From Flaccisagitta enflata (taxonomy: Eukaryota > Chaetognatha > Sagittoidea > Aphragmophora): a DNA stretch of 64,000 bases. Below the pieces are notes generated by a model. The model did no database searches and was not told the origin of the DNA. It was given only the letters and a program-made list of their open reading frames with translations. Shown piece after piece: positions 41,740-52,802 of the stretch (the first letter of the stretch is position 1; each line of letters opens with the position of its first letter). The translations under genes were made by a program, and so were the position numbers. Location of the stretch: positions 67,642,001 through 67,706,000 of the forward strand of contig OZ231127.1 in the NCBI GenBank assembly GCA_965153355.1, in the 5' to 3' direction.

Positions 41740-43668
41740 CCGTCTGCGTGTTTTCGGTCTGTAGGGCTTCATAAAAAGGGCGAGTCCCCTGCGACCTATG
41801 AAGTTGGGTCTTAAAATGTGCGTAATACCTTGGGGAACACTAATCCAGGGTTGTTATACCCAGTTTCAGGTGCTAGTTCGAATGTCTAAAAAAAAGTGCC
41901 CAAAATGGCCAAAATTAGCTATTTTTGACGGTTTTTGGCCCTGAAACCTATTTTAAACATGGAGTAGAGCCATGAAATTTTGCACACATATGTATTAGAC
42001 CCTAATTTAGTTGTGTGGAAAAAATTTTGAACCTCGGAAAATTTTTAGGTACCTAAATTTGAAAAAAAAAAATGTGTTTTTTGCGAATTTTGAAAAGAAA
42101 AAAAAATCGTTACCCCCCAAAAAATTCACCAATTTGGACAGAATTTTTACTGGAGATACTTCACGTATGAAGTACCTCCATGCAAAATTTCATCAAAATC
42201 GGAGCACTTTAAGTACCCAAAATTGTCTTCGAAAACCAAAAAATGAAAAAAATGGCTTCGAAAATCGTCTTTTGGCCTGAGACATTGCCATGTTATGGCA
42301 GGGACGTATGAACCAAGGGCCAAAATTTCTTTTAATGACTGTTGTTGATGCCCAAAAAAAATTTCGTGACCCTGAGAGCATTTTTGGGTGTCAATTAACA
42401 CCACAGAGACCGTCAGACCCAAAATCGTGAAATTCGACGATTTTTGGCCTTTTTTCAAGTTAAAACCTAAAAAGAAGTCGAAATATGGGCCAACAAATTT
42501 GCATGGACATATGGTAGACCTTAATAAAGCTTCATGAAAAAAAAAATTTTGTAAAAAAAATTTCTAGATACCAAAATTAGGAAAAATATGTGTTTTTCGC
42601 GATTTTTTTAATGAAAACAAATGTCGTTACCCCCCTTAAACGTCACCGATTTGGACAAAATTTTTTCTGAAGATACGTCACATTATGAGGTACCTTCATA
42701 CAAAATTTCATCAAAATCAGAGCTTTTTAAGTACCCAAATTTGTCTTCGAAAACCAAAAAATGGCAAAAAATGGCTTCGAAAATTGTCTTTTTGCCTGAG
42801 ACATTGCCATGTTATGGCAGGGACGTATGAACCGAGGGCCAAAATTCCTGTTAGTGACTGTTGTTGATGCCCAAAAAAAATTTCGTGACCCTGAGAGCAT
42901 TTTTTGGGTGTCAAATAACACTTTTTTGCAGACCGTCAGACCCAAAATCGCGAAATTTGACGATTTTTGGCCTTTTTTCAAGTTAAAACCTAAAAAGAAG
43001 TTGAAATATGGGCCAACAATTTTGCATGGACATATAGTAGACCTTAATAAAGCTTCATGAAAAAAAAATTTTTTGTAAAAAAAATTCCTAGATACCTAAA
43101 TTAGGAAAAAAATGTGTTTTTCGCGATTTTTTACCTGAAAACAAATGACAAAAAAGTAGGGATGTGGAAACGGTGGAATTTCATGTTTTCATTCCGCTTT
43201 TTTGTAGTTCAAATACTAGTAGCTATCCCACCCACCAAAATGGAAGCGGTCAATCGCTTCCACATCCCTACCTTAAAGTTCACCGATTTGCACAAAATTT
43301 TTACTGAACATACGTCACATTATAAAGTATCTCCATGCAAAATTTGCACTTTAAATCCCCAAAATTGCCTTTGAAAATCAAAAAATGGCAAAAAATGACT
43401 TCGAAAATCGTCTTTTTGCCTGAGACATTGCCATGTTATAGCAGGGATGTATGGACCAAGGGCCAAAATTCCTTCTAGGGACTGTTGTTTATGCCCAAAA
43501 ACAATTTCATGACCCTGAGAGCATTGTTTGGGTGTCAATTAACACTTTTTTGTAGACCGTCAGACCCAAAATCTTGAAATTTTACAATTTTTGGCCTTTT
43601 TTCAAGTAAAAACCTAGAAAGAAGTTGAAATATGGGCCAACAATTTTGCATGGACATATAGTAGAAAA
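41740..43668 (+). repeat. Left inverted arm of the 15.1-kb element
   Basis: This has CCGTCTGCGTGTTTTCGGTC, GGGCGAGTCCCCTGCGACC, then three successive sub-repeats. Each contains TGAGACATTGCCATGTTATG, GGGACGTATGAACC and TTTCGTGACCCTGAGAGCAT. It mirrors 55557-56876 with only scattered differences. The short ORFs of both strands recur with the sub-repeats and I do not regard them as genes. Confidence 0.9.
43159..43268. mobile_element. 110-bp micro-MITE (TA target duplication)
   Basis: GGGATGTGGAA at the left and TTCCACATCCC at the right, flanked by TA (43157-43158, 43269-43270). It interrupts the third sub-repeat of the left arm, which lacks it elsewhere. Inner arms GGTGG..CCACC and GCGGTCAATCGC add more pairing. 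Confidence 0.75.
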
Positions 43669-43716
43669 AAAATTGAAATATAGCCTGAAATTTGCACCCC
43701 CCCCCCTAAAAAAATT

Positions 43717-44232
43717 TCATCTGCTCGCTTGGTAGTCAGTGATATAATAAAACATATTTTTGCATATGTTAGATATCAAAGACCAGTGCCAGGGCCCACC
43801 ACGTGGAGGTGGAGCAGGAAAAGGCCCCATCGGACAAACGGACAAATAGACAAACAGACAATAACTAACAGGAGATTCTCTGATACGTGTGATCAGTAAA
43901 CTTCACCAACTTCTTCATCTCTACTTGCTCCACTCTCTTCCTCATCCTCTTCCATCTCTTCCTTGTAATCACTTTCATCTGCTCGCTTGGTAGTCAGTGA
44001 TATAGTAAAACATATTTTTTATATGTTAAATATCAAAGACCAGAGCCAGGGCCAACCACGTGGAGGTGGAGCAGGAAAAGGCCCCATCGGACAAACGGAC
44101 AAACAGACAAACAGACAATTACCAACAGGAGACTCTCTGATGCGCGTGATCAGTAAACTTCATCAACTTCCTCATTTCCACTTGCTCCACTCTCGTCCTC
44201 CTCCTCTTCCATCTCTTCCTCGGAATCAATTT
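43717..44232. repeat. 258-bp tandem duplication at the 3' end of the CXC gene
   Basis: CTGCTCGCTTGGTAGTCAGT occurs at 43721 and 43979, and the following sequence (CCACGTGGAGGTGGAGCAGG, GGCCCCATCGGACAAACGGA) repeats with a few substitutions. The inner copy overlaps the last codons of the CXC gene; the outer copy is a decayed duplicate. Confidence 0.9.
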
Positions 44233-45214
44233 CCTCAACTGATTTTTGAACTTTTCACACTCACAAAAGGCAGTGCAGTTTGTTTTACTATTACAGCAGG
44301 CGCATCTTCCATTTCTGCATTGGGATTTTTTGCAACGACACTTTTTCATGACATGGTCATAAACATTTGCCTGTTTCTGCATGTTTTCTTTTGTATCTGG
44401 GGTAGGTCGCAACCCCATGGTGGTTTCTTCCCATCCATGAGACAGGGGATCCGGTACCACGATTTGAGGTTTTGTGGCTTGCATCCAAATTTTGAGTTGG
44501 AAGGACAGATTCTTCCCCCTCAACACCAGGCATTCCTTGCTTGGTATCACCGTATTGTTTTCAAGGGTGTACATCCAAAGCTCTTGTCTTGCATCTGCTA
44601 GCGACTCCTCTAGATTAGCGTTTCTTCCAAAGAGTTCAAGAGGTTTTCTTTTTATTTTGTTGACATACTTCTTCTTGAACAAAGCCAAGATGAATCTGAT
44701 GTAGACCTCAAAGTCGGTAGCATCATCCTGGCCAAGACACTGGATTCCCTCATCTTTGTCAAACAGGATTTCAGAGAAGTCAATGCATGCTTTAAGAATC
44801 CATGTTGGCCCAAAATTTCTTGGGGAGCACAAAATGTCTGACCCAATTAAGGGGTGAATCAGTCCAAAGAACTGAGGAAGAGATAAGTCCCCTTTCTGCC
44901 TAAGGACCATGAGATCCTGATCTTGATCCTCATTGATTGCTTCAACCAAGGCATTGACATCAATTACTTTGGATTGATCAGACTGGTCAAGTAGCACTTT
45001 CCTTTCAGAAAAGTGTTCAAAGTTTAGAAGAAGAATTGAAAGGATGTCAGCATCTGCTGCAACAAGCTGAAGTACTGGCTTTGAGGACCATTTTGCATGG
45101 GCAAAAATGCGGGTGTCAGCTTCTTCATGGTTGCAGTAGAGGTCATCTATGACAGAGATGCCTCCTTTCTCAACCTTGTAGGTTTTATTTAGTGGAGGTT
45201 TTCGCGATTTTACA
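44119..45214 (-). CDS. Transposon-type protein with FEN/PIN-like nuclease motifs and C-terminal CXC domain (5' end incomplete)
   Basis: The open frame on the minus strand begins after a stop near 45214 and ends with TAA at 44119, about 364 codons. Near the start it reads KVEKGGISVIDDLYCNHEEA then DTRIFAHAKW, followed by VAADADILSILLL and later FFGLIHPLIGSDI. The EAD, DxD and GxD motifs have the order and spacing of the acidic residues of XPG/FEN-like nucleases; this is inference. Near the C-terminus CRCKKSQCRNGRCACC then NSKTNCTAFCECEKFKN matches the CXC cysteine-rich DNA-binding domain of tesmin/TSO1-type proteins. I recall similar ORFs as repetitive genes of unknown function in animals but cannot verify this. 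The tail is very basic (RKRWKRRRTRVE). No ATG opens the frame; an upstream fragment lies at 45373-45512 beyond a (TC)n tract. It is the only good gene inside the 15.1-kb element and a candidate for its mobility enzyme. Confidence 0.8.
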
Positions 45215-45274
45215 AATGAATTCAGCCATACCCTTCATCCAATTTACCCCAAATCGAACCCCCGCACACTCTTC

Positions 45275-45279
<5 letters not shown>

Positions 45280-45355
<76 letters not shown>
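45280..45355. repeat. (TC)n microsatellite splitting the CXC gene
   Basis: On the gene's strand this is (GA)n. It lies between the upstream coding fragment and the main open frame, either within an intron or as an expansion that breaks the gene. Confidence 0.9.
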
Positions 45356-45359
<4 letters not shown>

Positions 45360-45365
45360 GCTACA

Positions 45366-45512
45366 TCAAGTTCATCGATTTAATTGCATCTGTATCGACT
45401 CTCTGAATGTAAACTCCCTCCATCACCTTCATCTTTCCCCAAAATTGGCTGCGATAATCCAAATGTCTGAAGACTTCATCAGTCATTTCTGTGGTGCGCG
45501 ACTGATACATGG
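45366..45512 (-). pseudogene. Upstream coding fragment of the nuclease/CXC gene
   Basis: From an ATG at 45512 the minus strand reads MYQSRTTEMTDEVFRHLDYR, SQFWGKMKVMEGVYIQRVDT and DAIKSMNLM, then TAG just before the (GA)n tract. The composition looks like real protein, the strand matches, and it lies directly upstream of the nuclease frame. It is therefore either an earlier exon or a part separated by the microsatellite. I could not identify a convincing donor site. Confidence 0.45.
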
Positions 45513-45532
45513 TTAAACATTTTGCTTCTGCA

Positions 45533-45584
<52 letters not shown>

Positions 45585-46020
45585 AATGCTTTTTTAAACC
45601 TATTCTGCATCTTTCTGTTTTTCTGTCTGTTCTTCTTCTATCATCTGAGATGACGAGTCTCCAATTCCCAAACTGGTTTCAAAACACAAGAAATTGTCCT
45701 GTACCCTATTTTTGGCCGTACCGTATTCTGACTGAATCTGACGCGAAATTGGCAAAGTCTGGGATTTTTTTTCTATCTATCTATCTTGATGCTAAAAAGC
45801 CACAAAAACTCACTGATTATGTATGCTCTCCCCGAAGATACAGATTCACTGTATCTGTCCATATCCGACGCCCACGTGGTGTTACCGTAGGGCTGACATC
45901 GAGCATTTTGCAATTGATACAAAACCATTAATCATGGGAGACAGATTACTGATCAGTATTTCATTTGTATTTCTTTATAGAAAATTCATTTCAATGAGGG
46001 CAATAAAGAGGCAAGGCATA
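45533..46020. other. (TGTC)n and unique sequence, no gene
   Basis: (TGTC)n at about 45533-45585, then sequence with a 140-codon ORF (SLPFPNWFQN-like region, RRYRFTVSVHIRRPRG) without a recognised domain. Its start lies in the microsatellite. Confidence 0.5.
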
Positions 46021-46024
46021 CTTA

Positions 46025-46628
46025 AGTCGAGGTGCAAACAAAGACCAAATAAGAAGAGTCAAAACATTTTTTTTTAATATTTTAGATTTGACAAATTAAT
46101 ATTTTTTTCATCAAAGAATATAATTGTTATAAGATATTGTATTTAGTTTTGCTTAGAAAATGATTTCTAGATAAAAGAAAAGTGCTGAGCAAGTAAAAGG
46201 GGAGAAAAAAAAGGAAATCTAAAGAAAATTTAATTTTGTAACTTAATTTATCTTTGGGAAAATTCTAAGATTCTCTCTATATGCAAAATTTTGCATTTTA
46301 AAAAACATGGCCTCATTCTAAGAACATATAAGATAAGGGCCATGTTCTTAGTAATGCAAAATTGTTCAAACTGTTCAAATGCTAGAATTTTCCCTTCACA
46401 GGTTCTGAATTTTTGCTCTACTATCTTTAAAGAATCTATCATTTCCAGTGATTCTTTGTCTTCCTCAATAAAACAAAGCTATGCCTTTAACATACTAGGG
46501 TTTCTTTTACTAATAAAATAAAATTTAACTTCAAAATTACAAATTTCATTAATAAAATCAAAAAATGGTTATGCATATAGTTATGAAAAGAGACAAACCG
46601 AAATTTCATCTTTATTTGCACCTCGACT
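46025..46628. mobile_element. MITE with AGTCGAGGTGCAAA inverted ends
   Basis: TTAAGTCGAGGTGCAAAC at the left and TTTGCACCTCGACTTAA at the right. The target is TA if read as Tc1/mariner-like, or TTAA, because the end is palindromic. The interior of about 600 bp includes a second inverted pair (GCCATGTTCTTAG/CTAAGAACAT). It is nested inside the 15.1-kb element. Confidence 0.8.
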
Positions 46629-46631
46629 TAA

Positions 46632-47214
46632 CTAATGCACACCACGCAGACATACGTAAATACACAAAACAGAACATGGAAAAAAAACAATTGTAAAGCA
46701 AAGAACAAATGACGCTACTTGACCTTTCAGGTTTCAGTGCAGGTCTTGGACTATCAGTTTAAAACAACAGACGGAACTTCAATAACTACAATTCATCTCA
46801 ATTCACTCGTGCAGAACGTATATCTGCCAAGTGACGGCTTGTAGATTATCACTAAGTGATCAACTCTAATCATTCACAAGGTTATACCCACATTCCCAAA
46901 TCTAGCCCTGAATAAAAATTGAGGTACACCACTACGCAACTCTTACAATTCATATCAATCCAATCATTCTCCAATCGAATTCATGAATGTCTTACGACGC
47001 CCCCTGTATGCTTCCAAATTACCCTTATCTACCCCCTCAATCCATACAAAATCATATTATGAACAGAGTATAAAAATGCGGAGCTCCATTATTCATCCAA
47101 CATGTGTGACGCAGATAACGATGTAAAGACCCATCCGATGAAGCGCACACGTTGTAGAGAGCCGCAAAATTAACTTTGTTTCAGATGCTGCATAGCTCGG
47201 CCTGTACCTGTGTA

Positions 47215-47215
<1 letters not shown>
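46632..47215. other. No gene seen
   Basis: AT-rich sequence without repeats or supported ORFs. Confidence 0.5.
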
Positions 47216-47297
<82 letters not shown>

Positions 47298-47298
47298 T
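47216..47298. repeat. (TG)n microsatellite
   Basis: TG tract of about 80 bp; a GC/AC-rich tract (ACACGCACGCGCACAC) follows at about 47545-47650. Confidence 0.95.
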
Positions 47299-47969
47299 CC
47301 ATATGTTTTCCAATCTGCATGTCTGTCAGTCAATCTATGTCTCTTATACACACACCATTTGCGTTCATCTTGGTAGAAGGAGTTGGTGCTCCGCATGATG
47401 ATATCATATTGCAGTTGTCTCCATGAAATGCAAAGGCCCTCCTGATGATAAAATATTGGGGTGTTAAACCAGCCTAGGCCGCTTCATGTCTGAGTGCTTG
47501 TCTTTTTACTGAAGGTAAAACAATCTAAGTCTCGTGTCTCTCTCTCTCTCACACAGAAAGACACACGCACGCGCACACACATGCACGCACACACACATGC
47601 ATGCGCGCGCACACACACACACACGCACATGCACACACGCACACACACATTGTCTATCTAACCATCAGTGAATTTTGAAGAACGATGGTCTTAAAGCTTT
47701 GATGTGAATTTCGCAACTTATTCAATGCCAGGTTTGGAGGATGTAATGATGATGCTGAAGTTCTGCAACAAAAGGAAGTACTACGAGCTTTACTTTAACA
47801 TTCAAACATACACCAAAAACTAATAAGTAATGCAAAACTTATCCCCACAAAAAAATTACCACGTCAGCACTGAAATTGTTGACAGTGATGGGGTCTTTTC
47901 TTTCTTTCTTTGCCGGTTTAAAGATAAATATTGTTTTGGTCAGCGCCACTTTTGACATTGTCTTTTTCA

Positions 47970-48180
47970 TCAGATATCTTCGTCACGGTTGTCTTCATCA
48001 CCGTTATCTTCAACACCGTCATCTTCATCGTCGTCGTCTTCATCGTTGTCTTCATCGCCGTCGTCTTCATAGTTGTCTTTATCTTTGCTGTCTTCATCAT
48101 CGTCGTTTTAATCATCGTTTCCATTGTCTTTGTTGTTTTCATCGTCCTCTTTTTTAACAGCGTCATCGTCTTTATCATGA
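47970..48180. repeat. GTCTTCATC-type low-complexity tract
   Basis: Degenerate 9-12-bp repeats (GTCTTCATCGTC, GTTGTCTTCATC). On the minus strand they give MKTTMKT-type ORFs. It is compositional rather than a supported gene. Confidence 0.85.
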
Positions 48181-48235
48181 TCATGTCAAAAAATTGCCGA
48201 TAAAAAGTGAGGTTGTAACAATCCGCATGCTGCAA

Positions 48236-48877
48236 ATAAGTGGGGCATCAGGTCCCAGCGTCAGACTTCAATTGTTTTATATACCTAGATATCTTGATAG
48301 ATAAACACTATTTTTTCTTTCATTTACTTAATTCTAGCCTGAGCGTCCGACTGCGGGCATGTAAGCTTAGGCTCCCGATGCCCCTTTCAATATGGCGTCA
48401 TCATAGTGAGCGAAAGGCGCTCATTTGAAGGCCAATTTCTGTTCAGCTGACGCCTGAAATATATGTCGTGAGGAAGAGGTTTCATCCAGCAAGTGCTCTG
48501 AGTCGTCAAATTCATTGATTGGCCGTCATTATGTATGCATTGTCTGGAGATTTGTGTGGAAATTTGCGCAAATCTTCCTAAAATATTTTTTGACGATCAA
48601 GTCTCTTATTATAAACTTCGGAAGAAGAAATTTCTGGTTGATAACAGAATCGTCTTCGATAAACCCAGGTTTCTCGGTTTGGAAGTATTGACTGCTGTTT
48701 TCTTCAGATGCGTATGTACCTCCATCTGTGTTTCTACTTTTGGTGTGAAGCTGTTTAACCAACTGTGTCTGTCTGTCCTTCCGTCAGTCCTTCTGTCTTT
48801 CCTGTCCTTTTTTGTGTATGTGTAAATGTGTGTCGGCCCTTTCAGATTACCTTGATTTTCTGCCCTGTCTGTCTGCC

Positions 48878-48895
<18 letters not shown>
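48236..48895. other. No gene seen
   Basis: Unique sequence with a possible hairpin-element scrap (CAGATGCGTATGTACCTCCA near 48707, then CTGTCTGTCCTTCCGTC). ORFs lack domains. Confidence 0.45.
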
Positions 48896-48931
<36 letters not shown>

Positions 48932-48999
48932 GCCTTTCCCCATCAGGTCAAGGTCTCGCCGAAATTCGCGATTGATTGTACATCGAGTTGACGGCAAAT

Positions 49000-49122
<123 letters not shown>

Positions 49123-49213
49123 GTATGGGGGAAGTGAGTACGCTGGACATGAATTTTAATGTGGTATGATTTGCCAATTTTTCCACTTTTGGTCTTCACT
49201 AATTTACTATATT

Positions 49214-49605
49214 ACACATAAAAACTGCTTTCAAGGTCATGAAATTGTTTTTGGGCATAAACAACAGTCCCTAGAAGGAATTTTGGCCCTTGGTCCATAC
49301 ATCCCTGCTATAACATGGCAATGTCTCAGGCAAAAAGGACGATTTTCGAAGTCATTTTTTGCCATTTTTTTATTTTCAAAGGCAATTGTGGGTATTTGAA
49401 GTGCTCCGATTTTTTTGAAATTTTGCATGGAGATACTTTATAATGTGACGTATGTTCAGTAAAAATTTTGTGCAAATCGGTGAACTTTAAGGGGGTAACC
49501 ACATTTGTTTTCATTAAAAAAATCGCGAAAAACACTTTTTTTTTCCAAATTTAGGTATCTAGAAATTTTTTTTACAAAATTTTTTTTTTCATGAAGCTTT
49601 TTAAA
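49214..49605 (-). repeat. Single sub-repeat of the 15.1-kb element arm
   Basis: AAGGTCATGAAATTGTTTTT, AATTTTGGCCCTTGGTCCAT, ATAACATGGCAATGTCTCAG and GGTGAACTTTAAGGGGGTAA, in the orientation of the right arm. It ends at CATGAAGCTTTTTAAAG. It may mark the end of a smaller or older element nested within the 15.1-kb one. Confidence 0.85.
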
Positions 49606-49796
49606 GGGATTCTAGGAGTCCAATGTGAAAAAAATTAATAAATATTTTCTTATTGATCTATGTTTCGTATGGGTCAGATAAAAAAGAACGCAAAAAACCG
49701 TTTGACTTTTGCTCAATCCGATCGTTCTTGACAAAATTCATGTCCAAGTCTGGGATCATGAGTGAAAACTAGAGAAAAAAAAAAGATATCAATTGT

Positions 49797-49878
49797 AGCG
49801 GAAAAGGAATCGAACGCGGGACCTTTAATCTGGTGTTCAACGACTTACCGCGATACCATTGCCTCATCAGACTCCGCT
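49797..49878 (-). tRNA. tRNA-like sequence (tRNA pseudogene or SINE head)
   Basis: On the minus strand AGCGGAG at one end pairs with TTCCGCT at the other (7 bp including one G-T). It contains GAGGCAATGGTATCGCG, resembling a D-arm/A box, and CGTTCGATTCC, a good B box. CACCAGATTAAAGG resembles the tRNA-Trp CCA anticodon loop. The central region is a few bases too long, the base before the anticodon is A instead of T, and the T-stem does not pair canonically. A functional tRNA is therefore unlikely. A tRNA-derived pseudogene or SINE promoter is more plausible. Confidence 0.35.
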
Positions 49879-50024
49879 GGGGAATTACAATAGTTTTATT
49901 ATTGATCAAGTAACTTTGACAATGGAATGCAGGATGAGTAGTAAAATTCAACGAGACTTGGTGAAAATCAAAGACGATGCGTCCTCATCACTTTACCAAT
50001 TTCACATCCAATTTTAGGATTAGG

Positions 50025-50560
<536 letters not shown>

Positions 50561-50561
50561 G

Positions 50562-50648
50562 TCATGGATGGACGGATGGATGGACAGACGGATTGACTGA
50601 CAAAATGGCCAAGAGGAGGGTAGAGTCGCGTAGCTCGCAGCTAAAAAG
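50562..50648 (+). mobile_element. AGTCGCG-family element, 3' part
   Basis: GGATGGATGGACAGACGGAT core, GGTAGAGTCGCGTAGCTCGC and AGCTAAAAAG. The first end may be replaced by the repeat tract to its left. Confidence 0.7.
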
Positions 50649-50944
50649 ATATTAATGTATGCATACTAATTGAAACAATGGACGCTTACGCACGTGCCGA
50701 ATTTGAGTGAATGACAACAATTCTGCGTACGCCTATGAGTCCGAAAAGATTGAGCAAACGATTACAATTGCTAATTAGGCATACAACAGTTACGAGCCCA
50801 ATCGGATCACGATGCGTGACAGACCCACGGAAGTACGGATCAACAGACCAATGAACCGATGGACCGACAACCGACTAATGGACGAACGGACGGACAGACA
50901 GACCCTGTTATGAACGAAGCATCTAAAAAATAGCAAGTTCGCTT

Positions 50945-51160
50945 CTAAACAAGGCCGCGATGGATACACGGCTACAGAAGTCGCGTATGGGTGGGCAGTA
51001 GCAGTGATCAAAGAGGCTTACCAAGCATTTGGGCAGGAGCAGTAACGTAAAAAAGAAAAAACGCCCACAGACGCCAAGAAATGGATGGACCAACTGACGG
51101 ACGGATGGACGGATGGACGGACCAACATAGCAAATTATAGTCGCGTGCACGCGACTGAAA
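50945..51160 (+). mobile_element. AGTCGCG-family hairpin element, canonical
   Basis: AAACAAGGCCGCGATGGATA, CACGGCTACAGAAGTCGCGT, GGGTGGGCAGTAGCAG, ACGGACGGATGGACGGATGG core, and TATAGTCGCGTGCACGCGAC followed by TGAAAA. Immediately left, ACGGACAGACAGACCCTGTT then GAAGCATCTAAAAAA is the tail of an AGATGCG-type element (about 50815-50930). Confidence 0.9.
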
Positions 51161-51342
51161 ATAGCGAGTTCAGCCCATACGCGCTTCTGTACGTAAGGGG
51201 GCCGTCATCAAGCATCAATGATATGCACACTTTTGCACACACCCAAATACAACATTGTTTCAACTTTGCCGCTTGGGCTTATGATTTCTTTCTGCTTCTT
51301 CCTTATTCACTCTTTTCTTCCTCTTCCTCTTATTCTCCTTCC

Positions 51343-51860
51343 TTTTGGGCAGCAGCCCCAAAGGGGACGAAGTCTTGTAGAATGAAGGGGGACGTTCGTT
51401 CGTTCGTTCGTTCGTTCGTTCATTCGTTCGTTTGTTTGTTTGTTTGTTTGTTCGTTTGTTCGTTTGTTCGTTCGTTTGTTCGTTTGTTCATTTGTTCGTT
51501 CGTTCGTTCGTTCGTTCGTTTGTTCGTAGGTTCGTACGTTCATTCGTTTGTCCGTTCATTTGTTCGTCCCCCCCTTATCAGGCATCTCAGACCTCAAATC
51601 AGACCTCTCACGCGTCAAATCAGGCTTCTCAGGTCTCAAATACAACCTCAAATCAGGCCTCTCGGGCCTATAATCAGGCCTCAGGCCTCAAATCGAGCCT
51701 TTCAGGCCTCATATATGGTCTTAGGCCTCAAATCAGGCCTTTTGGGCCTCAAATCAGGCCTCAGGCCTCGAATCAAGCCTCTCAGGCGCCAAATCAGGCG
51801 TCTCAGCCCCTGCAAGCCTCAAATTAGCAGTCTCAGCCATATTGCCCTTGGGCGACTGGT
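51343..51860 (-). mobile_element. GGGCAGC-family element, inverted arm lost
   Basis: TTTTGGGCAGCAGCCCCAAA, GGGGACGAAGTCTTGTAGAA, long (GTTC)n/(GTTT)n, CCCCCC, then CAGGCCTCAAATC-type core and ATATTGCCCTTGGGCGACTG. The second copy of the inner inverted arm is missing. An ORF of 393 codons crosses this element and the following (TTC)n tract; it is not a supported gene. Confidence 0.85.
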
Positions 51861-51861
51861 T

Positions 51862-52245
51862 CTTCTTCTTCTTCATCCGTTTCTTCTTCATCCGTTTCCT
51901 CTTCATCCGTTTCCTCTTCATTTGTTTCTTCTTCATCCGTTTCTTCTTCTTCATCCGTTTCTTCTTCTTCATCCGTTTCTTCTTCTTCTTCATCCGTTTC
52001 TTCTTCTTCATCCGTTTCTTCTTCTTCTTCATCCTTTTCTTCTTCTTCTTCATCCGTTTCTTCATCTTCTTCACCCGTTTCTTCTTCTTCTTCTTCTTCT
52101 TCTTCTTCATCCGTTTCTTCATCTTCTTCACCCGTTTCTTCTTCTTCTTCTTCTTCTTCTTCTTCTTCTTCTGCTTCTTCTTCTTCTTCTTCTGCTTCTT
52201 CTTCTTCTTCTTCTTCTTCTTCTTCTTCTTTGTCTTCTTTTTCTT
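51862..52245. repeat. (TTC)n with TTCATCCG interruptions
   Basis: TTCTTCTTCATCCGTTTC-type repeats; poly-F, poly-L and poly-K ORFs in all frames are compositional. Confidence 0.96.
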
Positions 52246-52459
52246 ATTCCATTTAGTGTAGGGTAGGCAGGGGCGTCCAACTCCCATCCGCATCCCACAC
52301 CCATACACAAAAAAAAACAAGTCATCCAAGGATCGCATATGGTCAGTGGTACCCGATGTCCTGCTTGGACTGATTAGCTGAAGAATTGGAGTTGTTTGTT
52401 AATAGATGCGTCCTCACATATTCCCTCCATCCATCTATCCATCTGTTCATTACGCCTTC

Positions 52460-52603
<144 letters not shown>

Positions 52604-52802
52604 TATCCGCTACTGAGGATACGTTGCAAATCGCAGACAACCGCATTTTTGTTGCTCGCTTCGTTCGTTCACATGAACGCATCTAGTAAAGAGCCTTTGT
52701 CGTACTGTTGTTTCGTCGCCATGATGAACCTACGCAGTCTGTCACAGATTTTCGGTCAATTGTAACGCGACTCTTCACCCTGTTACGTTGGTCGGTCAGT
52801 TC

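Noticed and set aside
41740-43668. Recurring 60-100-codon ORFs in the arms of the 15.1-kb element (for example those containing QGHEIFFGHQQQSL)
   Set aside because: They recur only because the 540-bp sub-repeats recur, exist on both strands at the same places, and show no start-to-stop conservation across sub-repeats.
43987-44601. 204-codon plus-strand ORF
   Set aside because: It is the antisense shadow of the nuclease/CXC gene, whose cysteine pattern and acidic motifs are on the minus strand.
44119-45214. KDZ-type (Zisupton-like) transposase because of the CXC domain
   Set aside because: The catalytic-looking motifs resemble FEN/PIN nucleases rather than a DDE transposase; the CXC domain alone is not diagnostic.
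51085-52266. 393-codon plus-strand ORF with poly-Phe/Leu/His-Pro repeats
   Set aside because: It crosses a hairpin element, a GGGCAGC-family element and a (TTC)n tract; the amino acids only mirror repeat DNA and no domain is present.
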